From Labrenzia sp. DG1229 (GTDB lineage: Bacteria; Pseudomonadota; Alphaproteobacteria; Rhizobiales; Stappiaceae), in NCBI RefSeq assembly GCF_000521215.1, contig NZ_KI928922.1, forward strand, positions 182,357 through 246,356: a DNA stretch of 64,000 nucleotides. Reading direction: 5' to 3'. The first letter of the stretch is position 1. Every line of letters starts with the position of its first letter. Under the pieces are notes generated by a model that saw only the letters and a program-made list of their open reading frames with translations, was not told the DNA's origin and ran no database searches. This document shows, piece by piece, positions 6,941 through 15,955 of the stretch. Made by a program: the position numbers and the translations under genes.

Positions 6941-9034
6941 ATGGAGGAGATTCACAACAGGGCGCGTGAGATCGCCGGCGTGCTGGCGCGGCATTTGGCT
7001 TGCATGGTCACGGCACTCGTATTTGCGATGTCTGCCGGAAATGCGCTGGAACTGGAGCGCAATGAGGCCGCGCAATACATTCAACCACCCTATCAGTTGG
7101 GTGATCTGCTCGACGGAGGAATATACGAGCTGATCAACCTGGATGGCAGGGTTGCAGGGTATGCCTTCGAAACAACGCCGCTGGCCCCCCTTCCGGGCTT
7201 CTCGGGCGCCCCGATCAACCTGTTTGTCATATTGACCCTCGAAGGCCGGCTGATCGATGTCGATCTTGTTTCGCATAACGAACCGATTTTCGTGTCAGGG
7301 TTGGGAGAGGCTCCGTTTCAGGAGTTCATTGCCCAGTACAAGGGCTATTCCATCACCGATTCCCTGGTTATCGGCGTTCCCTACGGCGATGAAGGCAGCG
7401 GATCGTCGCTGGTTTATCTGGACGGCGTGACCAAGGCGACGGCGAGCGTGCGCATTGCGCACGAGACGCTTCTGGCGGCCGCATTCAAGGTTGCAAGAGA
7501 GAAGATCGAAGGAATTGGCGGCAGGGCGGCAGCCGAGCCCAACCTGGAGCACGCAGAGCAGCTGACCTGGGATGACATTGTCGAGGAAGGTCTCGTGGGC
7601 CGGCGGCTGGTGACCAATCGTGAGGTTGACGACGCCTTTGCCGATACCATCTGGGCAGACGACGACGAGCTGGCAAAAGACGAACCTGACGAGCCTTACC
7701 TTGATCTGTGGGTCATCGATATCGGACCACCGGCAATCGCCGAAGCCCTCCTTGAGCCGGACAGTCTGATCCAGTTGCGCAATTTTCAGGAGCTTTCACC
7801 GGAAGATGAACCGATCCTGGTGATCGACGCCGGTCGTCACGGACTGGTTACGGAGGATTTCGTGCGCAATACCAGCCCCGACCTGATCACGGCAAGTCAG
7901 GACGGGCTGCCGATCTCCCTGCGCGATGCCGATCTGGATATCGAATTGCTTGACGGGATACCGGGTGAAGTGGCCATGGTTCTGCGTACGGACCGCAGGC
8001 TTGGCTTCGATCCGACCAGCGACTGGTCCTTGTCGGTTCGTGCGACGCGCGAGCACGGGTCTTTCCGACCGGAAATCGGAACCGTCGACTTTGCCCTCAC
8101 TCACAAGACGGACGAACGTTTTTTCATCAGGGATGAACCTCCCGAACCGGTTCCGGTCTGGCGGCAGGCAATGCAGGCAAGATCGGGCGATCTTGTGGTA
8201 CTTGCCGGAGGCTTGGCCGCACTCGTGCCGTTGCTCTTGTTCGGCCAGTCCCGGTTGGCCGGATACCGGCACTACACGGCCATTCGACTGGTGATACTGG
8301 CAGGTGTGACCGGGTTTGTCGGCTGGTGGGGACAGGGACAGCTATCCATCGTCACGGCCCTCGGTGTGCTACGGGGTCTCTTCGAAGGACAGAGCCTGTC
8401 CTTCCTGCTCTACGATCCATTTTCGTTGCTGATCTGGGCAGTGGTCCTCGTGACATTCCTCGTCTGGGGTCGAGGCTTTTTCTGTGGCTGGATGTGTCCG
8501 TTTGGAGCGATGCAGGAATTCATGCATCATCTGGGTCGCCGCCTTCGCCTTCCGCAGATCCGAGTTCCGGACAGGATCGATCGTTGGCTGGTCAAGCTCA
8601 AGTATGTCATCCTTGCCGGCCTTGTTCTTCTGGCCTTTGTCGCGCCGGGTTACCTGGATGCTGCCGTCGAGGTTGAACCCTTCAAGACGGCGGTAACGAC
8701 CTTCTTCGTACGCGAATGGTATTTCGTTCTTTACTGCGTCGGTCTGCTTGTGTTGAGCACAATGGTGTTCAAGGGGTTTTGCCGCTACATCTGTCCGCTC
8801 GGGGCGGTGATGGCTATTGGCGGCTTTTTGCGCATCCGCGACTGGATCCCGCGCCGGGATGCCTGCGGCAGTCCATGCCAGCTTTGTCGCGTGAAGTGCA
8901 ATTACAACGCGATCAAACCGACCGGCGGCATTCGGTACGACGAGTGTTTCCAATGTCTTGATTGCGTGACCATCCATGATGACGATGCCCGGTGTGTTCC
9001 GCTTGTTCTTGCCAAAAGAGGGAGGCAGCTATGA
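6941..9034 (+). CDS. NosR/NirI-like membrane flavoprotein with polyferredoxin domain
   Basis: A 697-residue protein with NosR architecture: N-terminal signal/TM segment (residues about 20-37), periplasmic FMN-binding domain with the site region DGVTKATAS (161-169), further periplasmic domain, several TM helices from about residue 420, and cytosolic Fe-S motifs (CGWMCPFGA, CRYICPLGA, CGSPCQLCRVKC, CFQCLDC). The normal flavinylation motif has Gly where this one has Lys, but the acceptor Thr is kept. It overlaps apbE by 4 nt, as nosR-nosX pairs do. No nosZ is nearby, so the role is probably electron transfer across the membrane for another periplasmic enzyme. ATG 6941 is chosen; TTG 6905 and ATG 7004 are alternatives. 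Confidence 0.85.
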   Translation: MEEIHNRAREIAGVLARHLACMVTALVFAMSAGNALELERNEAAQYIQPPYQLGDLLDGGIYELINLDGRVAGYAFETTPLAPLPGFSGAPINLFVILTLEGRLIDVDLVSHNEPIFVSGLGEAPFQEFIAQYKGYSITDSLVIGVPYGDEGSGSSLVYLDGVTKATASVRIAHETLLAAAFKVAREKIEGIGGRAAAEPNLEHAEQLTWDDIVEEGLVGRRLVTNREVDDAFADTIWADDDELAKDEPDEPYLDLWVIDIGPPAIAEALLEPDSLIQLRNFQELSPEDEPILVIDAGRHGLVTEDFVRNTSPDLITASQDGLPISLRDADLDIELLDGIPGEVAMVLRTDRRLGFDPTSDWSLSVRATREHGSFRPEIGTVDFALTHKTDERFFIRDEPPEPVPVWRQAMQARSGDLVVLAGGLAALVPLLLFGQSRLAGYRHYTAIRLVILAGVTGFVGWWGQGQLSIVTALGVLRGLFEGQSLSFLLYDPFSLLIWAVVLVTFLVWGRGFFCGWMCPFGAMQEFMHHLGRRLRLPQIRVPDRIDRWLVKLKYVILAGLVLLAFVAPGYLDAAVEVEPFKTAVTTFFVREWYFVLYCVGLLVLSTMVFKGFCRYICPLGAVMAIGGFLRIRDWIPRRDACGSPCQLCRVKCNYNAIKPTGGIRYDECFQCLDCVTIHDDDARCVPLVLAKRGRQL

Positions 9035-9957
9035 ATCGGGGACGCCGCCGTTTCCTGACCATCATGGCGGGATGCGCCCTTGCGACGACAGGTTCAAGAC
9101 CAGCAACTGCCGAACCGGTCGTCTGGCGCGGAAGAGCGCTGGGAGCCGAGGCCCGTATTGAACTCTTCAGTACGGATAGCAATGAAGCAGAGCAGGCACT
9201 GACTGCTGCCCGTGACACGATCCTCCGGATGGAAAGGCACTTTTCGCTGTATCAAGCCGGTTCTGCACTCAATCGCCTGAACGCAGACGGCACGCTGCAG
9301 ATGCCACCGGAATTCGCCCGCCTGATCGGACATGTCGAGCGCATAAACCGGCAAACCGATGGCCTCTTCGATCCTACAATTCAGCCGCTCATGGTGGCGC
9401 AGGCCAGGCGCCCGAACGGCTTGACGCGCAGAGAACGGGATGCACTTGCACAACGGATTGGCTGGAACAAGGTGCGCAATCAATCGTCCCGACTGTCTTA
9501 TTCCGTTCCCGGCATGGCGATGACGATGAACGGTATTGCTCAGGGATTTGCAACGGATCGCACGAGTGAAGTGCTGCGCGCCCATGGCTTCGACCCTTAT
9601 CTGGTTCACATCGGCGAATACCGGGCAGGAGCACAGAGTGCACGCATTGGTGTGGCCGGTAAGAGGGGCAACATCGTGGACAGCATCGCTCTGAAGAACG
9701 CAGCCGTGGCAACATCCACGCCCTCCGGTACGCGGTTCAGCAATGGCAGCGGCCATATCATGCACCCGGATCTGACAGAGACTGAACCACGATGGCAATC
9801 GGTGAGCGTGCAGGCGGAAACGGCGACCTGGGCCGATGGCCTGTCGACAGCGCTCGCACTTGCAACGTCGAGGGAACTGGCCGAACAGTGCGTTGTTTCG
9901 GGAGCAGCTCAGGCGATCTGGCTGGAGGACCGTGACGGTTCGCTTGTCAGGATCTGA
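9031..9957 (+). CDS. FAD:protein FMN transferase, ApbE/NosX family
   Basis: A 308-residue periplasmic enzyme that covalently attaches FMN to Thr/Ser of FMN-binding domains. The N-terminus MNRGRRRFLTIMAG carries a twin-arginine-like RRRF signal. Family features seen are LNRLNADG, GLFDPTIQPL, and the substrate/metal segment MAMTMNGIAQGFATDRT followed by HIGEYRA (canonical forms use Gly-Asp there, so Glu is a small variation), plus ADGLSTAL. The ATG overlaps the NosR-like stop (ATGA), after GGGAGG. Its obvious client is the NosR-like FMN domain encoded just upstream. Confidence 0.9.
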   Translation: MNRGRRRFLTIMAGCALATTGSRPATAEPVVWRGRALGAEARIELFSTDSNEAEQALTAARDTILRMERHFSLYQAGSALNRLNADGTLQMPPEFARLIGHVERINRQTDGLFDPTIQPLMVAQARRPNGLTRRERDALAQRIGWNKVRNQSSRLSYSVPGMAMTMNGIAQGFATDRTSEVLRAHGFDPYLVHIGEYRAGAQSARIGVAGKRGNIVDSIALKNAAVATSTPSGTRFSNGSGHIMHPDLTETEPRWQSVSVQAETATWADGLSTALALATSRELAEQCVVSGAAQAIWLEDRDGSLVRI

Positions 9958-9971
9958 TCACCAGGTGATCA
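9955..9971. terminator. Palindromic stem between convergent genes
   Basis: TGATCACC-A-GGTGATCA is a perfect 8+8 inverted repeat spanning the apbE stop. It sits between convergent apbE and the XoxJ-like gene and could terminate in both directions, though no T-run follows; a regulatory site is the alternative. Confidence 0.4.
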
Positions 9972-9983
9972 AAATGCGGTCGG

Positions 9984-10901
9984 TCACCAGTCCGGTTTTG
10001 TGAACGTCAGTCCGTGGTCCTTGAATATGCGCGCCATCCGACCGTCTTCAACGGCGTAACGGATTGCGTCGTCGACCGCGTAGGAAAGGGGCCGCCAGTT
10101 GTGGCGAACGGCGACACCCAGGGTCCAGCTTGATCGTGCCAGGCCGGGAAAGGGCGGCAAGTGAACGGCGATGGCGTCGGTGAGGCCGTGTTCGATCTGT
10201 GAGAGCGGCGCCATCACGGCCATGACGTCACCTTCTGCAAGTGCTGCCATTGCATCGTCGGTGGTCGGAAAACGCCGCATGTTTGCAATAAGTTGCCCGC
10301 GCGCAAAACCGGAAAGATAGAAATCCGAGAGCGTGTCGTTTTCGACACCTACCGTGTCGAAGCGAAAATACGCCGGAACCGGTGGATCTTCAGGGTAATC
10401 GTCCTTCCGATAGGCTATCGCCATCTGCTCGTTGTAGTACTGGCCGTTAAGCACGACCATTTCGTTCCGGCAGCCGAGTTCCCGGTCATAGGGAACATGC
10501 AGCATGACATTCGCGATCTGCCCACCGATCAGTTTGCCGCGCCAGACATTGTTGCGCAGATCACCGTCAACATTTTCGTCGGCAGCGGTTGCGATAAATC
10601 GAGCATCGACCCCGAGGTCCTTTGCAATCAAGTGTCCGATGTCGATGTCGACACCTTTCAGAACACCTTTCTCTTCATACGAGAATGGCGGGAAGTCCTC
10701 GTAGACGGCTATCTTGATGAAGCCGCGTTCCTGGATGTCGTCCATGCTATGGCCGACAATGTCACGGCCCAAATTCTGCGGTTTGCGTTCCGCTTCATCA
10801 CCGAAACGGACATTTTCACAGTTTTGCGCAAAGGCCGCCGTGCCGGTCATGCAAAGCATGGCCAGAACGGCGGAAGCTACTTTCAAACCGGAGTGGAGCA
10901 T
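9984..10901 (-). CDS. XoxJ/MxaJ-like periplasmic protein of a PQQ dehydrogenase system
   Basis: A 305-residue periplasmic binding-protein-fold protein (signal peptide ending AFA-QN). It has the type 3 extracellular-binding signature IKIAVYEDFPPFSYEEKG and GVDIDIGHLIAKDLG (two parts), characteristic of the quinoprotein-associated binding proteins (MoxJ/XoxJ). Known members assist maturation or activation of PQQ alcohol dehydrogenases rather than importing a solute. Its ATG overlaps the stop of the upstream cytochrome c by one base, so they form a XoxG/XoxJ-like pair although separated by 8 kb from the dehydrogenase gene. Confidence 0.82.
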   Translation of the reverse strand: MLHSGLKVASAVLAMLCMTGTAAFAQNCENVRFGDEAERKPQNLGRDIVGHSMDDIQERGFIKIAVYEDFPPFSYEEKGVLKGVDIDIGHLIAKDLGVDARFIATAADENVDGDLRNNVWRGKLIGGQIANVMLHVPYDRELGCRNEMVVLNGQYYNEQMAIAYRKDDYPEDPPVPAYFRFDTVGVENDTLSDFYLSGFARGQLIANMRRFPTTDDAMAALAEGDVMAVMAPLSQIEHGLTDAIAVHLPPFPGLARSSWTLGVAVRHNWRPLSYAVDDAIRYAVEDGRMARIFKDHGLTFTKPDW

Positions 10902-11626
10902 TACTTGGCGGCCGACAATCCGATCGTGAGAATTTCTGCTGTTTTCTTGAGACTATCATCGGAACCATCCAAACGCAGCGCGGCGCGTGATGCAACAGAT
11001 TCAGCCCGCGGAGCACCCGAACCCGTTTCCAGTGAGTTTGCGATTTCTTCCATTTCAGTGCGAAGGGGTGCGATTGTGTCTTCGGCTTCCTCTGCCGGCA
11101 TTGCCTTTTCTGCAAGTTCCCTGACTACGTCCCGGATTGCTTTCAAGCGTTCTGAATAAGGATCAAGAGCACCTTCATCGGGCCTGGTCTCGACGTAAGT
11201 CCGGATAGCCCAGGCGGCTTCCTGTCCAAGCAGTTCACCGAAGGCCGGCATCTTGGTAACGCCGTTCTGGGTGTAACCATTCTGATACCGCTCCAGATAC
11301 CACTCGTCGCCAAAGTCATCGGCTTCCAGGTAGCGCAGGTCCGGGGCAAGGCCGCCGGAAATTACTTCGAGACCGTGGCAGCGTGCACAGTTCTGGTTGT
11401 AACCGGAGGCACCAACCTTGATCGCCAGGGCCCAGAACTCGCTGTCCGGGTCTCGCCAGGGGTTCTCGACCAGCCACTCTTCACCAAGGTCCGGAAGACC
11501 GGCCGTGTCGACGGCCTGCGGAGCGACATCTCCATGTGCTTCCACGCGTCCGATCGGATCCAGAGATGTCAGGGAAAGGGCAGTTCCTGCCGCAAGGATG
11601 CCCAGCATCCATTTGCGAAAATTCAT
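10901..11626 (-). CDS. Cytochrome c, PedF/c550-like, probable electron acceptor of the PQQ dehydrogenase
   Basis: A 241-residue secreted cytochrome c. The start at complement 11624-11626 gives a signal peptide (MNFRKWMLGILAAG...). A single haem site CARCH lies at residues 80-84 with a likely axial Met126 in TKMPAFG. After the haem domain there is an unusual 90-residue charged, probably helical C-terminal tail rich in Glu and Arg. Cytochromes of this kind in alcohol-oxidation clusters accept electrons from PQQ dehydrogenases. Divergent from the Lut/Ped-like operon and followed by the XoxJ-like gene. Confidence 0.85.
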   Translation of the reverse strand: MNFRKWMLGILAAGTALSLTSLDPIGRVEAHGDVAPQAVDTAGLPDLGEEWLVENPWRDPDSEFWALAIKVGASGYNQNCARCHGLEVISGGLAPDLRYLEADDFGDEWYLERYQNGYTQNGVTKMPAFGELLGQEAAWAIRTYVETRPDEGALDPYSERLKAIRDVVRELAEKAMPAEEAEDTIAPLRTEMEEIANSLETGSGAPRAESVASRAALRLDGSDDSLKKTAEILTIGLSAAK

Positions 11627-11790
11627 GATTTCTCTCCTCCCGAGATCGTCAAACTTAAATACGCACAGCTCGGACAGAGGCGCTATTGTACCAAGGGACA
11701 AGTCTCGTTTCCTTGCCTTGATGATCAGCCTCAGCCTAACCTGTGAGTTGTCCCGCGGATGCGCGTATTCGGACCAGGGAGCGAGGTTGA

Positions 11791-12963
11791 ATGTTTGTCA
11801 GGGTCATCGCGAATTACTTAGTGATATTATGGATTTGTTGCGGTGCAGCGTATGCGGATATGGCGGTTACAATCGGCTATCTGGAGCAGGTCGAGCCACA
11901 ACCTCCGGTGCTCTCCAACCTTGATCCGGTTCCGGAAAACGAGGGACTTGCCGGTGCTGAAGTTGGCCTAAAGGACAATGCCACCACAGGACGGTTTCTG
12001 AAGCAGACCTACGCTCTGGAGACCCGGATTGTCGCTGAAGGCGGAGACATCGAGAGTGCCGCGCGCGAGCTTCTGGCCGTGACACCGTTCCTGATTGTTA
12101 AGGCCCCTAAAAACCAGCTGCTTCGCGTGGCTGATCTGCCTGAAGCAGCAGGAGCCATCCTCTTCAACACGAGCGCTGGGGATACGGATCTCAGAGATGC
12201 ATCGTGCCGCGTCAACGTTCTTCACACGTTGCCGTCGAGGGCCATGCTGACAGACGCACTGGCGCAATTCGGTGTTCGCAAAAAATGGACGGACTGGGTC
12301 GTCGTCGCCGGTCCATATACTGCTGATCTGGCATTTGCCGATGCGATTGAGAATTCAGCACGCAAATTCGGCATCCGTATCCGTGAACGCAGGGTATGGG
12401 ACGTGAGTGCCGATTTGCGCCGCAGTGCGTTTCAGGAGCTTCCTCTCTTCACCCAGAATTTTCCGGAACATGATCTTCTGGTCGTCGCAGACGAAACCGA
12501 CGATTTCGGCAGATATGTTCCCTATAACAGCTGGGTACCCCGCCCGGTCGGCGGAACGGAGGGGATTGTGCCCGTCGCCTGGGACCGGACCGTGGAACAA
12601 TGGGGTGCCGCACAGTTGCAAAGTCGTTTTGAAAAGACTGCGGGCAGATCGATGAGGCCGGTTGACTACGCGGCATGGGCAGCAATGCGCGCGATAGGAG
12701 AGGCCGTCACGCGGACCAGCCAGGCTGATGCCGGCGCTGTCCGCGACTATCTGCTGTCCGGAAAATTCGAGCTTGCCGGGTTCAAGGGCAGGCCACTGAC
12801 ATTCCGGACGTGGAATGGTCAACTGCGTCAACCCATTCCGCTGGTAAACCCCCGGGCACTGGTGGCTCAAGCGCCGCTGGAGGGGTTCCTGCATCAACGA
12901 ACAGAGCTGGATACGCTCGGAATAGACGAGGCGGAAAGCGCCTGCACCGCGTTCAGGGAGTAA
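11791..12963 (+). CDS. Lut/Ped-type ABC substrate-binding protein (PQQ-ADH associated)
   Basis: A 390-residue periplasmic protein (signal peptide VILWICCGAAYA) of the branched-chain-amino-acid-binding fold, matching the family that co-occurs with PQQ alcohol dehydrogenases. It starts the five-gene operon 11791-15918. In Methylorubrum (lut) and Pseudomonas (ped) comparable ABC systems are tied to lanthanide-dependent growth. That gives a likely role in metal or metal-complex handling here, by homology of context only. I see IGYLEQVEPQPP near the start of the mature protein and a middle domain AGPYTADLAFADAIE. Confidence 0.82.
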   Translation: MFVRVIANYLVILWICCGAAYADMAVTIGYLEQVEPQPPVLSNLDPVPENEGLAGAEVGLKDNATTGRFLKQTYALETRIVAEGGDIESAARELLAVTPFLIVKAPKNQLLRVADLPEAAGAILFNTSAGDTDLRDASCRVNVLHTLPSRAMLTDALAQFGVRKKWTDWVVVAGPYTADLAFADAIENSARKFGIRIRERRVWDVSADLRRSAFQELPLFTQNFPEHDLLVVADETDDFGRYVPYNSWVPRPVGGTEGIVPVAWDRTVEQWGAAQLQSRFEKTAGRSMRPVDYAAWAAMRAIGEAVTRTSQADAGAVRDYLLSGKFELAGFKGRPLTFRTWNGQLRQPIPLVNPRALVAQAPLEGFLHQRTELDTLGIDEAESACTAFRE

Positions 12964-12966
12964 AAC

Positions 12967-13938
12967 ATGCGCATCTTGTGGCAAATCACCGGACTTGCGA
13001 TCGGGATGGGGCTTTCCATCGCGACCGCTGACGAGATCTGGGTTTCCAATGAAAAGGACGATACGATCAGTGTGATAGATATCGATACGCTCGAAGTCAC
13101 ACGCACGATAGACGTCGGTGAGCGCCCGCGCGGAATCGCGTTCGCCATTGATCATTCCGTTTTGTATCTGTGCGCGTCCGATAGTGACACAGTGCAGGTC
13201 ATAGACCCGAAAACCGGCAAGATCCTGCATGAATTGCCATCAGGAGAGGATCCTGAGCAGTTCGTTTTGCATCCGGACGGCAAGCATCTGTACATCGCCA
13301 ACGAGGATGACGCGATCACCACGGTAGTGGATACCGATACACGCAAGGTCATAGCTCAGATCGACGTCGGTATCGAGCCGGAGGGCATGGCGGTGTCGCC
13401 GGACGGAGACATCGCGATCACGACATCCGAAACCACCAACATGGCTCACTGGATCGACACCGGGACCCAGGAGCTCTTTGCCAACACCATCGTCGACCAG
13501 CGCCCACGCCATGCAGAATTCACCCACGACGGATCCGAGTTGTGGGTGAGTTCGGAAATTGGCGGCACGATCACCGTCTTTAACCGCGAAAACCAGCAGG
13601 AAAAGGCCAAGATCGAATTCGAAATCCAGGGCATCCATCCGGATCGTGTCCAGCCTGTCGGCTTTGAAATGACCCGGGACGGTCAACACGTCTTCGTTGC
13701 CCTTGGGCCGGCAAATCACATCGCTGTTGTTGATCCGGAAACCTACGAAGTGACCGACTACATCCTTGTCGGCCGGCGCGTCTGGCACATGGCCTTCAAC
13801 GGTGACGAAAGCCTGCTCTTCACCACCAATGGTGTGTCGGGCGACGTGACCGTGATCGACGTGAAAAATCTTGAACCCATCAAGAGCATCAAGGTCGGCC
13901 GTTTCCCATGGGGTGCGGCTTACCGGCCGACAAACTGA
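12967..13938 (+). CDS. YVTN-family beta-propeller protein (PQQ-ADH associated)
   Basis: A 323-residue secreted protein built of repeating YVTN blades: DTISVIDIDTLEVTRTIDVG, DTVQVIDPKTGKILHELP, TVVDTDTRKVIAQIDVG, VTVIDVKNLEPIKSIKVG and others, about seven in all. The short N-terminal hydrophobic stretch is a signal peptide (IGMGLSIATA-DE). Family members accompany PQQ-linked catabolism; a lanthanide- or cofactor-related role is suspected but not shown. Only 3 nt separate it from the binding-protein gene, so it is translated in the same operon. Confidence 0.85.
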   Translation: MRILWQITGLAIGMGLSIATADEIWVSNEKDDTISVIDIDTLEVTRTIDVGERPRGIAFAIDHSVLYLCASDSDTVQVIDPKTGKILHELPSGEDPEQFVLHPDGKHLYIANEDDAITTVVDTDTRKVIAQIDVGIEPEGMAVSPDGDIAITTSETTNMAHWIDTGTQELFANTIVDQRPRHAEFTHDGSELWVSSEIGGTITVFNRENQQEKAKIEFEIQGIHPDRVQPVGFEMTRDGQHVFVALGPANHIAVVDPETYEVTDYILVGRRVWHMAFNGDESLLFTTNGVSGDVTVIDVKNLEPIKSIKVGRFPWGAAYRPTN

Positions 13939-13958
13939 GTTCAACCGGGAGGAAACAC

Positions 13959-14411
13959 ATGAAAATTCTATTGGCCTGCATCACGACCCTTTCCATCCTG
14001 ACAGCACCCGTTCTTGCCGACGGCGACGATGACGACAACGCGCCGACATTCGGATCGGCCGGCATTCTGTCGCGTGATAACCGGGAAGATCTTGCGCCGC
14101 TGACGCTGTCTTCCGGAATGCCACTCAACGAAAGCGGCAAGCTGGAATTGAAATCAGGGACCTACTACGAGATCGAAATCGAAGCGGACGGCAGCCAGGA
14201 ACTTGCGCTCGCCGGGGCCGGCTTTTTCCGGGCCATCTGGATAGACGAGATCGTGATTGAAGGAATCGAGATCCGCCCGCTTGGCGTCGACAGTCTTGAG
14301 TTTGACGAGGCAGGAACCCTGGAGATCAGTTTTCTGGCCATCAAACCCGGGACCTATGATTTTGGTGTTCCAGGCAGCGACCTGCAGAACGTGGAGATAA
14401 CCATCAAGTGA
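13959..14411 (+). CDS. Small secreted acidic protein of the Lut/Ped-like operon
   Basis: A 150-residue protein with a signal peptide (LACITTLSILTAPVLA) directly followed by a DGDDDDN acidic run, then a beta-rich domain ending in a KPGTYDFGVPGSD-like strand that recalls cupredoxin-type folds, but I see no complete Cys/His/Met copper site. GGGAGG precedes ATG 13959. The acidic run could bind cations, and the place in the operon between the propeller and the ATPase suggests a periplasmic helper. Function unknown. Confidence 0.7.
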   Translation: MKILLACITTLSILTAPVLADGDDDDNAPTFGSAGILSRDNREDLAPLTLSSGMPLNESGKLELKSGTYYEIEIEADGSQELALAGAGFFRAIWIDEIVIEGIEIRPLGVDSLEFDEAGTLEISFLAIKPGTYDFGVPGSDLQNVEITIK

Positions 14412-15130
14412 CATCCGGCCTGGATGTTCGGGGCATCACGCACCGATACGGCAAGAAGACCGCCCTGAACGACATCGGTTTTTCCCTTGATAAGGGATTG
14501 TTTTGTGCTCTTCTCGGACCCAATGGTGCGGGGAAGAGCACATTGTTCTCGATCCTGACGCGCCTGTTCGTGCCGGATGCCGGGGAAGTCATGGTCGATG
14601 GCCATTCACTGGCCCGTGAACCGGGCAAGGCTCTTGCCAGGATCGGGGTCGTGTTTCAGCAACCGACGCTTGATCTCGATCTTACGGTCCGGCGGAACCT
14701 GAAATATTTCGCCGCCCTGCACGGTCTTGCCGGCAAGGATGCCGACAGGAGGATTGAAACGTCGCTGGAGCAGGTGAATATGGCGGAACGCGCCGCCGAA
14801 AAGGTTCGCGCCCTCAATGGCGGGCACAGGCGCCGAATGGAAATCGCCCGAGCCCTGCTTCATGGTCCTGCGGTTCTCCTGCTGGACGAGCCGACCGTCG
14901 GCCTCGATGCTGAGACTCGGAGTTCGATCACGGGTCACGTTCACAACCTTGCAAGCGAACAGGGCCTGACGGTGCTTTGGGCGACCCACCTGGTTGATGA
15001 AGTCAGGGGGAGCGATCATCTTGTCGTCCTGCACCGGGGAAAAATTCATGCAAATGGAAATGCTGCCGAGATAGCGGGAGATGTCTCTTTGCAGACGCGG
15101 TTTCTGGAGATGACCGGAGGTGGCAAATGA
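14408..15130 (+). CDS. ABC transporter ATP-binding protein, Lut/Ped type
   Basis: A 240-residue ATPase with Walker A GPNGAGKST (about residues 37-45), Q-loop VVFQQP and Walker B VLLLDEPTVGLDAE. The signature motif reads LNGGHRRR instead of LSGGQ, a departure typical of this PQQ-associated subfamily rather than a mutation, as neighbouring motifs are intact. GTG 14408 overlaps the preceding stop (GTGA). It pairs with the permease at 15127, resembling DrrA/DrrB-like exporters, so transport direction is uncertain. Confidence 0.87.
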   Translation: MTSGLDVRGITHRYGKKTALNDIGFSLDKGLFCALLGPNGAGKSTLFSILTRLFVPDAGEVMVDGHSLAREPGKALARIGVVFQQPTLDLDLTVRRNLKYFAALHGLAGKDADRRIETSLEQVNMAERAAEKVRALNGGHRRRMEIARALLHGPAVLLLDEPTVGLDAETRSSITGHVHNLASEQGLTVLWATHLVDEVRGSDHLVVLHRGKIHANGNAAEIAGDVSLQTRFLEMTGGGK

Positions 15131-15918
15131 AGGCTGCCCTGATTTGCCTTGTTGCGATCGTTCACCGCGAGGCGCTGCGGTTCGTTTCGCAGCGCGGCCG
15201 CTTCCTTGCCGCGATTGTCCGGCCCCTTGTCTGGCTCATCGTGTTTGCCGCAGGGTTCAGGGCCGCTCTCGGCCTTTCCATTCAGCCGCCTTACCAGACC
15301 TACATCACGTATGAAATCTATATCGTTCCGGGTCTTTGCGGCATGATACAGCTCTTCTCGGGAATGCAGTCGTCGCTCAGTCTCGTCTATGACCGCGAGA
15401 TGGGGTCAATGCGTCTGTTGCTGACCAGTCCGATCCCGCGTTGGTGGCTGCTCTTCTGCAAACTCTTCGCCAGCACGGCGATTTCCATCTTTCAGGTCTA
15501 CACCTTCCTGGCGATCGCCGCGCTCACGGGGATCGGTTTTTCTCCTGCCGGTTATCTTGCAATCCTGCCGGCGCTCATTGTCAATGGACTGATGCTTGGT
15601 GCGTTGGGACTGTTGCTGTCGAGTACCATCAGGCAGCTGGAAAATTTCGCCGGTGTGATGAACTTCGTCATCTTCCCGATGTTTTTCCTGTCAACGGCAC
15701 TCTATCCTCTTTGGAAAATGGCGGAAGCCTCGACCATCTTGCGCGACATCTGTGCCTTCAATCCGTTTTCGCATGGCGTCGAATTGATCAGGTTCGCGCT
15801 CTATGGTCAGGTTGACTGGATGGCGCTCCTCTGGGTGCTGTTGGCATTCGCCATATTCCTATCGGGCAGTCTTTGGGGGTATGATCCTTCGCGCAGCATG
15901 GTCAGGCGGAAAGCGTGA
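15127..15918 (+). CDS. ABC-2-type permease, Lut/Ped type
   Basis: A 263-residue integral membrane protein with six hydrophobic segments, and the ABC-2 motif region GMQSSLSLVYDREMGSMRLLL (in two parts) followed by PRWWLL. The C-terminus is cytosolic and basic (SMVRRKA). ATG 15127 overlaps the ATPase stop. ABC-2 permeases usually export, while the operon also has a binding protein, so this family's direction is debated; in ped/lut clusters it supports lanthanide-related growth. Confidence 0.85.
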   Translation: MKAALICLVAIVHREALRFVSQRGRFLAAIVRPLVWLIVFAAGFRAALGLSIQPPYQTYITYEIYIVPGLCGMIQLFSGMQSSLSLVYDREMGSMRLLLTSPIPRWWLLFCKLFASTAISIFQVYTFLAIAALTGIGFSPAGYLAILPALIVNGLMLGALGLLLSSTIRQLENFAGVMNFVIFPMFFLSTALYPLWKMAEASTILRDICAFNPFSHGVELIRFALYGQVDWMALLWVLLAFAIFLSGSLWGYDPSRSMVRRKA

Positions 15919-15955
15919 ATGTCTGTCCGGACGGGATTTGAAACAGGAGCCGGGA

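Noticed and set aside
6353-9957. Denitrification (nos) locus
   Set aside because: Only NosR- and NosX-like genes occur; no nosZ, nosD, nosF, nosY or nosL in the window, and the next genes are of PQQ alcohol oxidation.
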